From positions 1 through 27,503 of the forward strand of contig JAPKDE010000014.1 in assembly GCA_028822675.1 (NCBI GenBank): 27,503 nt of DNA, given 5' to 3'. The number at the start of each line of letters is the position of its first letter. Position 1 is the first letter of the stretch. Shown here one piece after another: positions 1-7,643 of the stretch. The notes below the pieces were generated by a model that searched no databases, had not been told where the DNA came from, and saw nothing but the letters and a program-made list of their open reading frames with translations. A program made the translations under genes and the position numbers. This stretch comes from Dehalococcoidia bacterium. GTDB taxonomy: Bacteria; Chloroflexota; Dehalococcoidia; UBA3495.

Positions 1-1298
1 CCAGTGGCAATCACACTATCATCCTCACTTATCGCTGTCCACGTTTTATTACCAATTAGGACAATCCCTCTGGGCGCTAACTCCCCAGTCACTCTACCCA
101 GCGCGCCGGTAAGGTCTGAAACTTTTGTCGGCGGTCCTTCTTTTCGAGACTGGTAGGCCGCCCTAACAAAGTAGACCAACGCAACACAAACTACACCGCC
201 TGAGCTAGCCAGCAACCACCTATTAACGTCGATCGAAGGCAGAGTTGGAGAAGTGTCTCCAAATTGGTTGAACAGCAGAACCCCGCCCACCGTGAGGCTT
301 ACCATAGCGCCCACGCCCAAAATACCAAACCCGGAAACTGCCACCTCAAGCGCAATTAGGACTACAGCCAGCAAGACAAACACCACTCCGGCCCAGTTGA
401 CCGGAAGATTGCCCAGAGCCAGGAACGCCAGCAGCAGGCAGATCACGCCGACCACTCCGGGGGCAACCAGGCCCGGGTTGAATATCTCCACCACTATACC
501 CAGGCCGCCCATCATTAGCAGGATGAACGACACGTTTGGGTCTGAGATGAACTCTAAAAAGTGCTCCAAGATATTCTTCTCAATGGACTGGGTGCCAATC
601 TCTGCCGTTTCAAGTTCGACCAACCCCAAAGACGTATCCGCAGTGAGGCCGTCCAACTTTGATAACAGGTCATCCAGATCCTCTGCGATCAGGTCAACCA
701 CATTGTCTGCGAGGGCTTCCAGGGCGGTGTAAGAAACCGCAGACCTGACCGTTGCTTCCAGTTTGTCTTGGTTGCGTCCCCTTGTTTGGGCAATGCTTCT
801 AATCAGGGCTGAAGTGTCATTCTCAATCTTGCTGGCCAGGGTGTCGTCCAAATCTTGACCGGTACTAGATATGGGAGTGGCCGCGCCAATGTTGGTCCCG
901 TGCGCCATCACGGCAAAGTTTGCGGCCGCCGCGATGAACGTCCCCGCAGAACCCGCTCTGGCACCACTGGGTGACACAAACACCGCCACCGGGATTGGCG
1001 ACTCAAGTAGTAGTTGGACAATATCCCTAGTGGCGCTGAGAAGTCCGCCCGGTGTATCAAGCTGGATCACCAGCAGGGTCGCGTTATCTTCTTGAACTTG
1101 CTCGATGGCTCTAGATACGAAGCGAACTTTCACCGAGTTGATAATTCCATCAACATTCATGACCAGGGCGTGGGGTGATGTTGGTTCTTGGGCGTTGGCT
1201 ATAACCGGCCCTAGTAGGCCCAAAATCATCATGCTGATAAAGGTAAACGCGAGGGACAACCGGACTATTCGGAGCCGTTTAGTCATCCATTCCATCAT
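1..1298 (-). CDS. NfeD-family membrane serine protease (ClpP-class, long form), 3' end missing
   Basis: I translated 432 codons from the ATG at 1298 down to the window edge; the stop lies outside. Residues 1-36 form a signal peptide or anchor (basic start, hydrophobic core, likely cleavage after ANA). Residues 43-215 form a ClpP/SppA-like domain with the LDTPGG motif at 80-85. The likely nucleophile is Ser117 in ARAGSAGT and the likely general base is Lys157, a Ser-Lys dyad as in the archaeal 1510-N protease. Residues about 255-380 hold four or five membrane segments. From about 393 an NfeD C-terminal OB-fold begins and is cut off. Long NfeD proteins are membrane proteases often paired with stomatin; no stomatin gene is visible, though it could lie beyond position 1. 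An in-frame ATG at 1286 is an alternative start. It lies 55 bases downstream of the reductase gene and is probably co-transcribed with it. Confidence 0.88.
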   Translation of the reverse strand, partial: MMEWMTKRLRIVRLSLAFTFISMMILGLLGPVIANAQEPTSPHALVMNVDGIINSVKVRFVSRAIEQVQEDNATLLVIQLDTPGGLLSATRDIVQLLLESPIPVAVFVSPSGARAGSAGTFIAAAANFAVMAHGTNIGAATPISSTGQDLDDTLASKIENDTSALIRSIAQTRGRNQDKLEATVRSAVSYTALEALADNVVDLIAEDLDDLLSKLDGLTADTSLGLVELETAEIGTQSIEKNILEHFLEFISDPNVSFILLMMGGLGIVVEIFNPGLVAPGVVGVICLLLAFLALGNLPVNWAGVVFVLLAVVLIALEVAVSGFGILGVGAMVSLTVGGVLLFNQFGDTSPTLPSIDVNRWLLASSGGVVCVALVYFVRAAYQSRKEGPPTKVSDLTGALGRVTGELAPRGIVLIGNKTWTAISEDDSVIAT

Positions 1299-1353
1299 GT
1301 TGGTTCTAGGACGATTGGCCGATAAATCTAGGGGAGTCTGATAGGGAGTGCGG

Positions 1354-2640
1354 CTAAACCGGAGTTCCGGTTTCAGCCATAGACGGTTCAACAGACTCTT
1401 CAACGGACGCTTCAGACGCTTCAATCGAAGCTTCAGATGCAAACACTTCAGCCGGTTCTGGCACCTTCGCCATTCGCGCCAGCAGAGGGTTCACCAGTTT
1501 CAATACGCCGCCAAGTGTTGGGTGGCCCATTATCTTGCCAATCATCGAACTGTGCCAATCAAATGAAACGTCCGGAGAAGCAGCCAGTTCGGCCCCAAAT
1601 CCGTTGGTGCTGGCCTGGTTAATCAATGAGTTGATGTGGCTATCACCCAGGAACTCAAATGCTCTGCGAGCGGAGTATCCCACTTCCAACTCATTGGAGA
1701 GCAGGTTCTTCCATTCCTTCTGATAAGCACCCAATTGGTTGGCTGAGAGCCGGTCTTCGCCGAGCGCTTGTTGCAGGGCGCCCGAGGCAATCTCACTCGC
1801 AAGTAGCGAGTAGAATATCCCGCCGCCAGTGGTCGGTTTCACCTGCCCAGCGGCATCTCCTACAACCAGCACTCGGTCAGTGTAGGTCTTCTTGAGCGGT
1901 CGCAACGGTATGCCCCAACAGATTGGTTTATCCGCTGTTTCTATAATCTTCCCTTCCGCTTGTCTGGCAGAGATAAAGTTGGAAAACCATTCTTTTGCGT
2001 TCTTGCGTACCAACAGGCCTGCCAAGGCGTATCCAGGCTTGGTTGGCACCAGCCAGGCAAAGAACCCGGGGGCAACATCGCGCCCCAGATAGACTTCAAC
2101 TTCTTCAACACCTTCAGTCTTCACCAAGGCTTGAGTACCCACCACGTAGTCGGAAGGCTCTCCCAGACCTAATTGCCGGTTCAATTGCGAGCCAAAACCC
2201 GCCGCCAGAACCAACGCCCTTGCTTCCAAGGTGTTTGAGTCAGAACTGCCGTCTATGACCACGGTGACGCGGTCTGGGTGTTGTTCCAGGCTTACAACCC
2301 TGCTACCTAGAAGGTAATCTGCGCCAGCATCAACGGCTTTATCAGCGAACGAAGACACGTAGGCCACACGGTCGACTACCCGTGCCACGGTGGTTGGGGT
2401 TTCAAATCTGACAACCTCTGAGGAAGGAGAGATGACGGAGGCAGAATTTATCTCGCGGTAGACCAATGACGGGTCTATTGGATAGCGGCGAAAGCATTCT
2501 TCGCCCACCAGACCAGTGCATAATTTATCGCCGATATTTTCCCTGGAATCTATGACAGTGACGCCGTACCCGTTGGAAGCCAAGGAAAGAGCGGCGTTGT
2601 TTCCGGCGGGGCCCGCCCCCACCACAATCACATCTTGCAA
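1354..2640 (-). CDS. FAD-dependent geranylgeranyl reductase family oxidoreductase
   Basis: The protein has 428 residues. The N-terminal FAD Rossmann motif is VGAGPAGNNAA (residues 7-17), ending at Asp31. The second FAD motif, VGDAAGQVKPTTGGG, is at 260-274. This arrangement is typical of the geranylgeranyl reductase family, which saturates isoprenoid chains of lipids, quinones or chlorophyll; related flavoproteins act as halogenases. Cys41 sits in the CTGLVGEEC segment usual for the family. The start is TTG at 2640, chosen because AGAGGT lies nine bases upstream and no in-frame ATG precedes it. The last 30 or so residues are an acidic Ala/Ser/Glu tail made of tandem heptads, not part of the fold. 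The substrate is not predictable; in a bacterium, menaquinone side-chain or polyprenyl reduction is a reasonable guess. It heads an operon with the NfeD gene. Confidence 0.82.
   Translation of the reverse strand: MQDVIVVGAGPAGNNAALSLASNGYGVTVIDSRENIGDKLCTGLVGEECFRRYPIDPSLVYREINSASVISPSSEVVRFETPTTVARVVDRVAYVSSFADKAVDAGADYLLGSRVVSLEQHPDRVTVVIDGSSDSNTLEARALVLAAGFGSQLNRQLGLGEPSDYVVGTQALVKTEGVEEVEVYLGRDVAPGFFAWLVPTKPGYALAGLLVRKNAKEWFSNFISARQAEGKIIETADKPICWGIPLRPLKKTYTDRVLVVGDAAGQVKPTTGGGIFYSLLASEIASGALQQALGEDRLSANQLGAYQKEWKNLLSNELEVGYSARRAFEFLGDSHINSLINQASTNGFGAELAASPDVSFDWHSSMIGKIMGHPTLGGVLKLVNPLLARMAKVPEPAEVFASEASIEASEASVEESVEPSMAETGTPV
1399..1440 (-). repeat. Two tandem 21-base repeats encoding an acidic heptad tail
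   Basis: Two adjacent 21-base units (1420-1440 and 1399-1419 on the minus strand) encode ASEASIE then ASEASVE. A degenerate third unit (ESVEPSM) follows. They sit in the extreme C-terminus of the flavoprotein. The few differences are mostly at third codon positions, so this is an in-frame expansion kept as coding sequence. Confidence 0.8.
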
Positions 2641-2693
2641 ATTGAGGTTACCTCTAGAATCACCCCATATTTGGGGATTGTTACCACTCGGAA

Positions 2694-2723
2694 ATTATAC
2701 CCTTACGAGAATCAGCAAGTCAT
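2694..2723 (-). promoter_or_regulatory. Possible promoter of the reductase-NfeD operon
   Basis: On the minus strand a perfect TATAAT (2699 to 2694) lies 18 bases after a weak -35 ATGACT (2723 to 2718), about 55 bases before the TTG start. The 5' leader would contain two small dyads: CCCCA-TATT-TGGGG (2663-2676) and GAGGT-T-ACCTC (2644-2654). The second overlaps the ribosome site. Confidence 0.4.
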
Positions 2724-2731
2724 ATAAAAAA

Positions 2732-2746
2732 GAGAACAGAGTTCTC
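2732..2746. promoter_or_regulatory. 15-base perfect dyad upstream of the reductase promoter
   Basis: GAGAAC-AGA-GTTCTC is a perfect inverted repeat with a three-base centre, just upstream of the proposed -35 of the minus-strand operon. It resembles an operator. It is close to but not the Gram-positive LexA box, which has a four-base centre between GAAC and GTTC. A nine-base direct repeat AACTAGACC (2758-2766 and 2769-2777, period 11) lies next to it. The binding protein is unknown. Confidence 0.4.
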
Positions 2747-2849
2747 CAGTTATTGTTAACTAGACCAGAACTAGACCCGGCCATTGTACCAGTCTGACAA
2801 CTGTTTTACGCTATCGGATTGTTGTGGTTTTTCGCGCCCGTCCCACGCC

Positions 2850-2877
2850 TTGACACGACCCTGCGCAGGTGTATAAT
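2850..2877 (+). promoter_or_regulatory. Consensus sigma-70 type promoter for the GntR regulator
   Basis: TTGACA (2850-2855) and TATAAT (2872-2877) are both perfect and separated by 16 bases. Transcription would start near 2884, leaving a leader of about 53 bases before the regulator's start codon. This is the best-matching promoter in the window. Confidence 0.8.
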
Positions 2878-2891
2878 TTGGCCTATAAAAT

Positions 2892-2908
2892 AATTGGTCA
2901 GACCAATT
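2892..2908. promoter_or_regulatory. PdhR/FadR-type operator palindrome
   Basis: AATTGGTCAGACCAATT is a perfect 17-base palindrome (8-base arms around one A). From memory it differs from the E. coli PdhR box (AATTGGTAAGACCAATT) only at the centre. It fits the TGGTnnnACCA core of FadR-subfamily GntR regulators. It lies roughly 8 to 24 bases after the predicted transcription start and upstream of an FCD-type GntR gene. That position fits negative autoregulation by roadblock, and control of the downstream operon if that is read through. Confidence 0.8.
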
Positions 2909-2936
2909 GTGATTTGAGGCTATTGCACCCACTGTT

Positions 2937-3695
2937 TTGTTGCCTGAAAACTCGCAGTCAGAATTGAAGAACCTCCGGGGCCGGCGGCTCCATGAGGCTA
3001 TCGTGGAACGGTTCCATTCGTTGATTCAACGGGGGAGCCTGGAGCATGGTGCCAAGTTGCCTGCAGAACGGGTGCTAGCTGAGCAGCTTAAGGTGAGCCG
3101 GAGTTCTGTAAGAGAAGCGATCAGAACACTGGAACTCCAGGGTTTGGTTGTGAGCAAACAGGGGTCTGGGACTTTCATCAACACCCAGAGCCTGAACGCA
3201 GTGGCCTCATTAATGACCTCATCACTGATTGACGATTTGGGAGCGAGTGAAGCCCAGCTCAAAGATATTTTTGAAGTTAGACATCTTTTGGAGCCCCAGC
3301 TTGCGGCTCTAGCGGCGCAGAGGGCCACTACGGAAGATGTGGAACGCCTGTCTTCTATCTTGGTTGAACAGCAACGGCAGATCATGGAGGGCGAAACCGG
3401 TGTTGATGCCGATACAGCGTTCCATTTTGCCTTGGCCACTGCAACTCACAACACGGCATTGGTCAAGGTGGTCAGCGCAGTGGAAGACGTACTGAGGCAA
3501 TCCCGAGACCAAACACTACAACAGCCAGGGAGGCCGCAGCGGTCCCTGGACTCCCACCGGGAGATTCTAGAGACGATTCGGTCTGGAGACCATCTAGGAG
3601 CGAGGTCAGCCATGGAACATCACCTGACCGCAGTGGAGCCATCAAGCTCAGTTCTAACATCGCAAGAACCAGTAGCGCCCACCGCCAGCATATAA
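2937..3695 (+). CDS. GntR family regulator, FadR subfamily (FCD domain)
   Basis: The protein has 252 residues. Residues 18-85 are a winged helix-turn-helix (LPAERVLAEQLKVSRSSVREA, then the GSGTF wing). Residues about 106-235 are an FCD ligand domain. Its metal-site residues look intact: Asp159, His163, His207 and His228 or His229. In this subfamily (PdhR, LldR, GlcC) the metal site usually binds small carboxylates such as pyruvate, lactate or glycolate. The start is uncertain: TTG at 2937 or 2940, with GAGG lying rather far upstream at 2916 and no ATG available. It has its own promoter and operator. It lies 110 bases ahead of the 2-oxoacid oxidoreductase operon on the same strand, so the effector is probably that enzyme's substrate or a relative. 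Confidence 0.88.
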   Translation: MLPENSQSELKNLRGRRLHEAIVERFHSLIQRGSLEHGAKLPAERVLAEQLKVSRSSVREAIRTLELQGLVVSKQGSGTFINTQSLNAVASLMTSSLIDDLGASEAQLKDIFEVRHLLEPQLAALAAQRATTEDVERLSSILVEQQRQIMEGETGVDADTAFHFALATATHNTALVKVVSAVEDVLRQSRDQTLQQPGRPQRSLDSHREILETIRSGDHLGARSAMEHHLTAVEPSSSVLTSQEPVAPTASI

Positions 3696-3805
3696 AGAAG
3701 AGATAAGTAACGCCTGGGATTCGCTTGGTCGGATATCCAGGCGCACGTCGGCAAGACTCAAGTAGATAACTAACACCAAACTACCAAAAGCTGAGGAGGA
3801 GACCT

Positions 3806-4954
3806 ATGGCTACCCGATCTGTGGAGGTGGTGTACCGGGGCATATTTCAACGAACTATGGCCCGAAACATCGTCAGAAGCATAGTTTTCGCCGCCCGAAA
3901 AGACGGCAAAATCGGTACGGCATTTGGCCGTTACAGCGATTCACCAGAGAGGAATGGAATCCCGGCCAAGCAGTTTGCCATCGTATCTGACACGGCCTTG
4001 GAACTGGAAGAGAGCTTGGCTGTTTACGAGGCCACGGCGGTTGACGTTACAATCAATGTTGACGACGCAATGTGCAAAGGTATTGAGTCCTGGGCTTGGT
4101 ACGGTCTTCAGCCCATCAACGAGCTAACCAAGCCCGGCGGAACACTGATCGTGACCTCAAGGCAGGATTCCGACTCTCTGTTGGAAGACATCCACCAGAA
4201 GGAATCACCGTACAATCTAGCGGTCATCCCCAGCACCGTGAGTTTCTCCGGTCTCTGGGTTTATAAAGACGACCACACTGACATGCGGGTACTCGGCGCA
4301 ATATGCAAAGTTTGCCCTGATTTGGTCAGCGTTAAAGCCATGCTGGAGTCCGTTAAGGAACAGACCGGCAACGACACCAAGGTCGCTTCGGTCCAGGGAG
4401 CCTTTGACCGAACAACCAGCCGTCCCGTGGAACCTGGCGAGGGTAACGACGAGACCCCGTTCAGTTTCGACATGCCCGGTTGGAAGACCATGGAAGAGGG
4501 CGTAGTAATTCGCGCTCTCCCTGAGGGTGGCGGATTCCGCGGCGGCGATGAGGGATACCAGCCCGGTCGTTCTGAGGTCTTTAAGAAGTGGAGCACACGC
4601 TCCATGCGCCCGGTCATCAACTTTGACACCTGCATCAAGTGCACATTGTGCTGGCTGCAGTGTCCTGACACCTGCTTCGACATCACGCCAGACGGTCTGT
4701 ATGACGCCAACCTGGAATCATGCTGCGGCTGCGGTGTCTGCGAAGCGGTCTGCCCAGTTCCCGACTGTGTGACCATGGTCGGCGAGCCCGAGTTCAACGA
4801 CAACAGCAGCCAGTGGGACGCTTGGACAGCCGATAAAGACGGCTACAACAAGTGGATGACCGTGCTGGTAGAAAAACAGAAAACTGAGACTCGAACCCAC
4901 GGTTTCCACCACGTCGGCGGCTACGAGGACGAGATCAAAGCAGAGGAATCATAA
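3806..4954 (+). CDS. 2-oxoacid:ferredoxin oxidoreductase, fused gamma-delta subunit (oxalate oxidoreductase-like)
   Basis: The protein has 382 residues. The N-terminal 190 or so residues are the gamma domain (VYRGIFQRTMARNIV, later ALE-rich helices). A linker rich in Gly and Glu leads to the delta ferredoxin domain at about 265-345. That domain has two complete CxxCxxCxxxC motifs for two [4Fe-4S] clusters: Cys276, 279, 282, 286 and Cys306, 309, 312, 316. It passes electrons from the thiamine site in the beta subunit to an external ferredoxin. Separate gamma and delta polypeptides are usual in archaeal pyruvate enzymes; a gamma-delta fusion in a three-subunit enzyme is what I recall for Moorella oxalate oxidoreductase. 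GAGGAG precedes the ATG. The stop overlaps the alpha start by one base (TAATG), indicating translational coupling. Confidence 0.87.
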   Translation: MATRSVEVVYRGIFQRTMARNIVRSIVFAARKDGKIGTAFGRYSDSPERNGIPAKQFAIVSDTALELEESLAVYEATAVDVTINVDDAMCKGIESWAWYGLQPINELTKPGGTLIVTSRQDSDSLLEDIHQKESPYNLAVIPSTVSFSGLWVYKDDHTDMRVLGAICKVCPDLVSVKAMLESVKEQTGNDTKVASVQGAFDRTTSRPVEPGEGNDETPFSFDMPGWKTMEEGVVIRALPEGGGFRGGDEGYQPGRSEVFKKWSTRSMRPVINFDTCIKCTLCWLQCPDTCFDITPDGLYDANLESCCGCGVCEAVCPVPDCVTMVGEPEFNDNSSQWDAWTADKDGYNKWMTVLVEKQKTETRTHGFHHVGGYEDEIKAEES

Positions 4955-6177
4955 TGGCCGCCGTACAGTCCAAACTCTACGCGGAGCCCAAGGAAGAATT
5001 AATCAGCGGTAGTGAGGCCATCGGCATTGCCTGTGCCCTCGCCGACGTTGACGTAATCACCGCATATCCCATCCGGCCCTATGACACGGTGATGCAATAC
5101 GTGTCCCGTCTCAAGGCCGACGGCGCCTTCGACTTTGATTACATCATCGCCGAGAGCGAGCACTCCCAGTTTGAAATTGTGAAGCATGCTTCCGCCGTCG
5201 GCGCCCGCACCTTCACTGGCTCCAGCGGAGTGGGTTGGTTCTACGCCTTTGAGGCCATCACCGTAACCGCCGGGCTACGTATGCCCGTGGTGGCCATGGT
5301 TGGTAACCGGGCGTTGGACGACCCGGGCGCATTCGGAGTGGAACACAATGATGCCTTGGCCGTGCGTGACTTGGGCTGGCATCTCTACTGGGTCGCCACC
5401 GCTCAAGAAGCCCTCGACATGGCTTTAATCGCCTACAAGGTAGCAGAGGACCCCCGGGTCTTGTTGCCCTTTGCCCTGAGTTGCGACGGATCATTCCTGA
5501 CCCACTCACAGGCGATCGTTCAGGTTCCATCTCGAGATCAGGTAGAAAAATTCTTGCCACCTTACAAACGTGGCAAACTGCAATTACACCCGGACAACCC
5601 CATCACCGTCGCCCCTCAAGTGAATGAGGACTGGCTAATGGAGATCCGGAAGCAGACCGACGAGGCCATGCGCCGAACGCCTGAGGTCATCAAAGAGGCC
5701 TACGAAGAGTTCCGCGAGATCTTTGGTCGGGGTGACCCCAGTCCGTTTATTGAAGAATACATGTGCGAAGACGCTGAAATCATCGTCGTAGGAATGGGTA
5801 CCCTGGCCATGCCGACCAGGGTTGCCATTCGCCGCATGCGGGAAGCAGGCAAGAAAGTTGGCTTCCTGCGAGTGAAATTCTTCCGGCCGTTCCCAGCTGA
5901 GGAGCTACAGAAGGCTCTTGGTAACGCCAAGGGTGTAGCGGTAATTGACCGTGACTATTCCTACGGCTCACCTTCCTACGGCGGAGTCCTCTTCCATGAA
6001 CTCAGATCTACCATGTACCCCATGGATAAACGCCCCGTAATGTTGAACTTCATTGCCGGGTTGGGCGGCCGCGAGGTCATGGTCGGCGACATAGAACAGA
6101 TTGTGGAAACCACCCAAACAGCCATCGACACTGGTAAAATCGAACAAGAGACCACCTGGGTCTCGGTAAGGGAGTAA
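4954..6177 (+). CDS. 2-oxoacid:ferredoxin oxidoreductase alpha subunit, oxalate oxidoreductase-type active site
   Basis: The protein has 407 residues, the usual alpha length, with the pyrimidine-binding domain at about 15-240 and transketolase C-terminal domain at about 270-380. The typical pyruvate-enzyme motif YPITPS reads YPIRPY here (38-43). The switch-loop segment is NRALDDPGAFG (118-128). Arg41, Arg119, Asp122 and Phe127 match, with a constant offset of ten, the Arg31, Arg109, Asp112 and Phe117 that I recall lining the oxalate site of Moorella thermoacetica oxalate oxidoreductase. The two arginines would neutralise a dicarboxylate. The probable reaction is oxalate plus oxidised ferredoxin to two CO2. 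I cannot run an alignment, so another unusual 2-oxoacid remains possible. It is the middle gene of the operon. Confidence 0.85.
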   Translation: MAAVQSKLYAEPKEELISGSEAIGIACALADVDVITAYPIRPYDTVMQYVSRLKADGAFDFDYIIAESEHSQFEIVKHASAVGARTFTGSSGVGWFYAFEAITVTAGLRMPVVAMVGNRALDDPGAFGVEHNDALAVRDLGWHLYWVATAQEALDMALIAYKVAEDPRVLLPFALSCDGSFLTHSQAIVQVPSRDQVEKFLPPYKRGKLQLHPDNPITVAPQVNEDWLMEIRKQTDEAMRRTPEVIKEAYEEFREIFGRGDPSPFIEEYMCEDAEIIVVGMGTLAMPTRVAIRRMREAGKKVGFLRVKFFRPFPAEELQKALGNAKGVAVIDRDYSYGSPSYGGVLFHELRSTMYPMDKRPVMLNFIAGLGGREVMVGDIEQIVETTQTAIDTGKIEQETTWVSVRE

Positions 6178-6181
6178 TAGA

Positions 6182-7198
6182 ATGGCAACTGTACAAGACC
6201 TCCCTCAGATAAGGGGAGTTAAGAGTATACCGGTGGAGGAGTTTTACGGTTCCGGACACCGGACCTGTCAGGGCTGTGAATCGGCTCTGGTGATGCGGCT
6301 GATGATTAAAGCCGCCGGACAACGGACCATCGTACTCGGCAGCACCGGCTGCATGTACGTGGCAAACACCACCTACTACAGCACACCGTGGGTAGTGCCG
6401 TGGATGCACACTCAGCTTGGTTCAGCCGGCTCTGCCGCCACCGGCACCGCTGCTGGCCTGGCCTCCATGATGCGCAAGGGCAAAATGACGGACGAGCCCA
6501 TCAATGTCATCGCTTTCTGCGGCGACGGTGGTGGAGTCGACATGGGTCTGTCAGCGTTGTCCGCTGCGTTGCAGCATGACGAGTACAACCTACTCATCGT
6601 CTGCTACGACAACGAGTCCTACGCCAACACAGACATTCAGGCCTCTGGTAGCACTCCTTGGGGTGCAAATACCACCTTCAGCCCGGTTGGAAAAGATATC
6701 CGTATCATGAACAACCGTGAAAAGAAGAACATGGCACCCATGATGGCCGTTGGCCATCCCAACATGAAGTACGTGGCCACGGCCTGCGCTTCTTACGGGT
6801 TGGACTTCAACAACAAGGTTCGCCGCGCGCTAACTACCGGCGGTCCCACCTTCATCCACTGCATGGATCCGTGCCCCAAAGGCTGGGATTATGACCCTAA
6901 GTACTCCCATGAGTTGGGGATGCTGTCCATTGAGACCGGCCTGTGGGTCCAGTACGAGATCATTGAGGGTGAGGTGATACTCAACGGCCCCAGCCGAGCC
7001 ATCTCCAAGGGTATCCGCCAACGGAAACCCGTGGAAGAATATCTCCTACGCCAGGGCCGCTTCGCCCACTTCACACCCGAAGACATCAAGCACGCCCAAG
7101 ACAGGGTTGATGAGCAATGGGAAAAGTGGTGGATTCCCGGCCTGATCCCCATCACTCCTCAAAAGGACGATGACGACAACGCCGCAGAAGCGGAGTAG
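6182..7198 (+). CDS. 2-oxoacid:ferredoxin oxidoreductase beta subunit (TPP and proximal cluster)
   Basis: The protein has 338 residues. Cys29, Cys32, Cys57 and Cys231 (DPCPKGW) bind the proximal [4Fe-4S] cluster; the spacing of the first three equals that of Desulfovibrio pyruvate:ferredoxin oxidoreductase as I recall it. The thiamine-diphosphate/Mg motif is GDGGGVDMG, followed by DNESYANTDIQASGSTPWGA (from Asn144) where the family normally reads NTGxQxSxxTP. Asn144 may correspond to the beta-chain Asn contacting substrate in oxalate oxidoreductase. The C-terminus ends in a charged DDDDN tail. It starts four bases after the alpha stop. It completes the three-subunit enzyme and the operon ends at the following terminator. 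Confidence 0.87.
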   Translation: MATVQDLPQIRGVKSIPVEEFYGSGHRTCQGCESALVMRLMIKAAGQRTIVLGSTGCMYVANTTYYSTPWVVPWMHTQLGSAGSAATGTAAGLASMMRKGKMTDEPINVIAFCGDGGGVDMGLSALSAALQHDEYNLLIVCYDNESYANTDIQASGSTPWGANTTFSPVGKDIRIMNNREKKNMAPMMAVGHPNMKYVATACASYGLDFNNKVRRALTTGGPTFIHCMDPCPKGWDYDPKYSHELGMLSIETGLWVQYEIIEGEVILNGPSRAISKGIRQRKPVEEYLLRQGRFAHFTPEDIKHAQDRVDEQWEKWWIPGLIPITPQKDDDDNAAEAE

Positions 7199-7235
7199 TC
7201 AACGGGTCGGAGGATTCGGCAAACAACTAGCACAT

Positions 7236-7270
7236 AAAAGAGGGGGCGGATTAATTCCGCCCCCTCTTTT
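7236..7270 (+). terminator. Strong intrinsic terminator after the oxidoreductase operon
   Basis: A 15-base perfect stem (AAAAGAGGGGGCGGA at 7236-7250, complement at 7256-7270) has a five-base loop and ends in a T-run. The A-run on the left makes it usable from the other strand as well, where it would end the antitoxin transcript. Confidence 0.93.
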
Positions 7271-7328
7271 TGTTTATCTTTCCTCTGTGTTCTACCACGA
7301 GTCAATTGGTTTTTTGTAACGGGCACGT

Positions 7329-7634
7329 TTACTCCCGTTCGGCTAACTCTTTCACTTCTTTTTCCAAACGGTCACCCAGGCGGTCTTTCTCGATCTCTAG
7401 GGCATATCGACTTTGTAAGTTCATCCAAAACTGATCTGAAGTGCCAAAATAGCGGGACAGCCTAAGCGCGGTATCCGCCGATATAGACCGTTTACCGTGG
7501 ACAATCTGATTGATGCGTCTTGGGTGGACTCCAATATCCTTGGCCAAACGGTATTGAGTGATGGCTGACGGACTCATGAACTCTTCCATTAGTATTTCCC
7601 CAGGATGAATTGGAGGTGATTTTGTAAATGTCAT
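7329..7634 (-). CDS. higA: HigA family antitoxin (XRE helix-turn-helix)
   Basis: The protein has 101 residues from the ATG at 7634; an ATG two codons upstream (7640) is possible. I prefer 7634 because AGGA lies seven bases before it. The N-terminal PPIHPGEILMEEF is the hallmark of HigA/VapI antitoxins. It is followed by a Cro/CI-like helix-turn-helix (TQYRLAKDIGVHPRRINQIVHGKRSIS) and the FWMNLQSRYALE helix typical of the family. It neutralises HigB and is expected to repress the operon. It starts within ten bases of the toxin stop, so the two are co-translated. Confidence 0.92.
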   Translation of the reverse strand: MTFTKSPPIHPGEILMEEFMSPSAITQYRLAKDIGVHPRRINQIVHGKRSISADTALRLSRYFGTSDQFWMNLQSRYALEIEKDRLGDRLEKEVKELAERE

Positions 7635-7643
7635 ATCCATATC

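Noticed and set aside
253..1341. Three plus-strand open frames (159, 74 and 78 codons)
   Set aside because: They are antisense to the NfeD gene, whose minus-strand translation shows clear protease and membrane domains. Their composition (Thr/Pro/Arg-rich) is that of a shadow frame.
2732..2746. LexA (SOS) box
   Set aside because: GAAC and GTTC are separated by three bases, not four, and the downstream genes are not DNA-repair genes.
3725..3745. Second FadR-type operator before the oxidoreductase operon
   Set aside because: Only a single half-site (TTGGTC) is present, with no matching GACCAA at the right distance.
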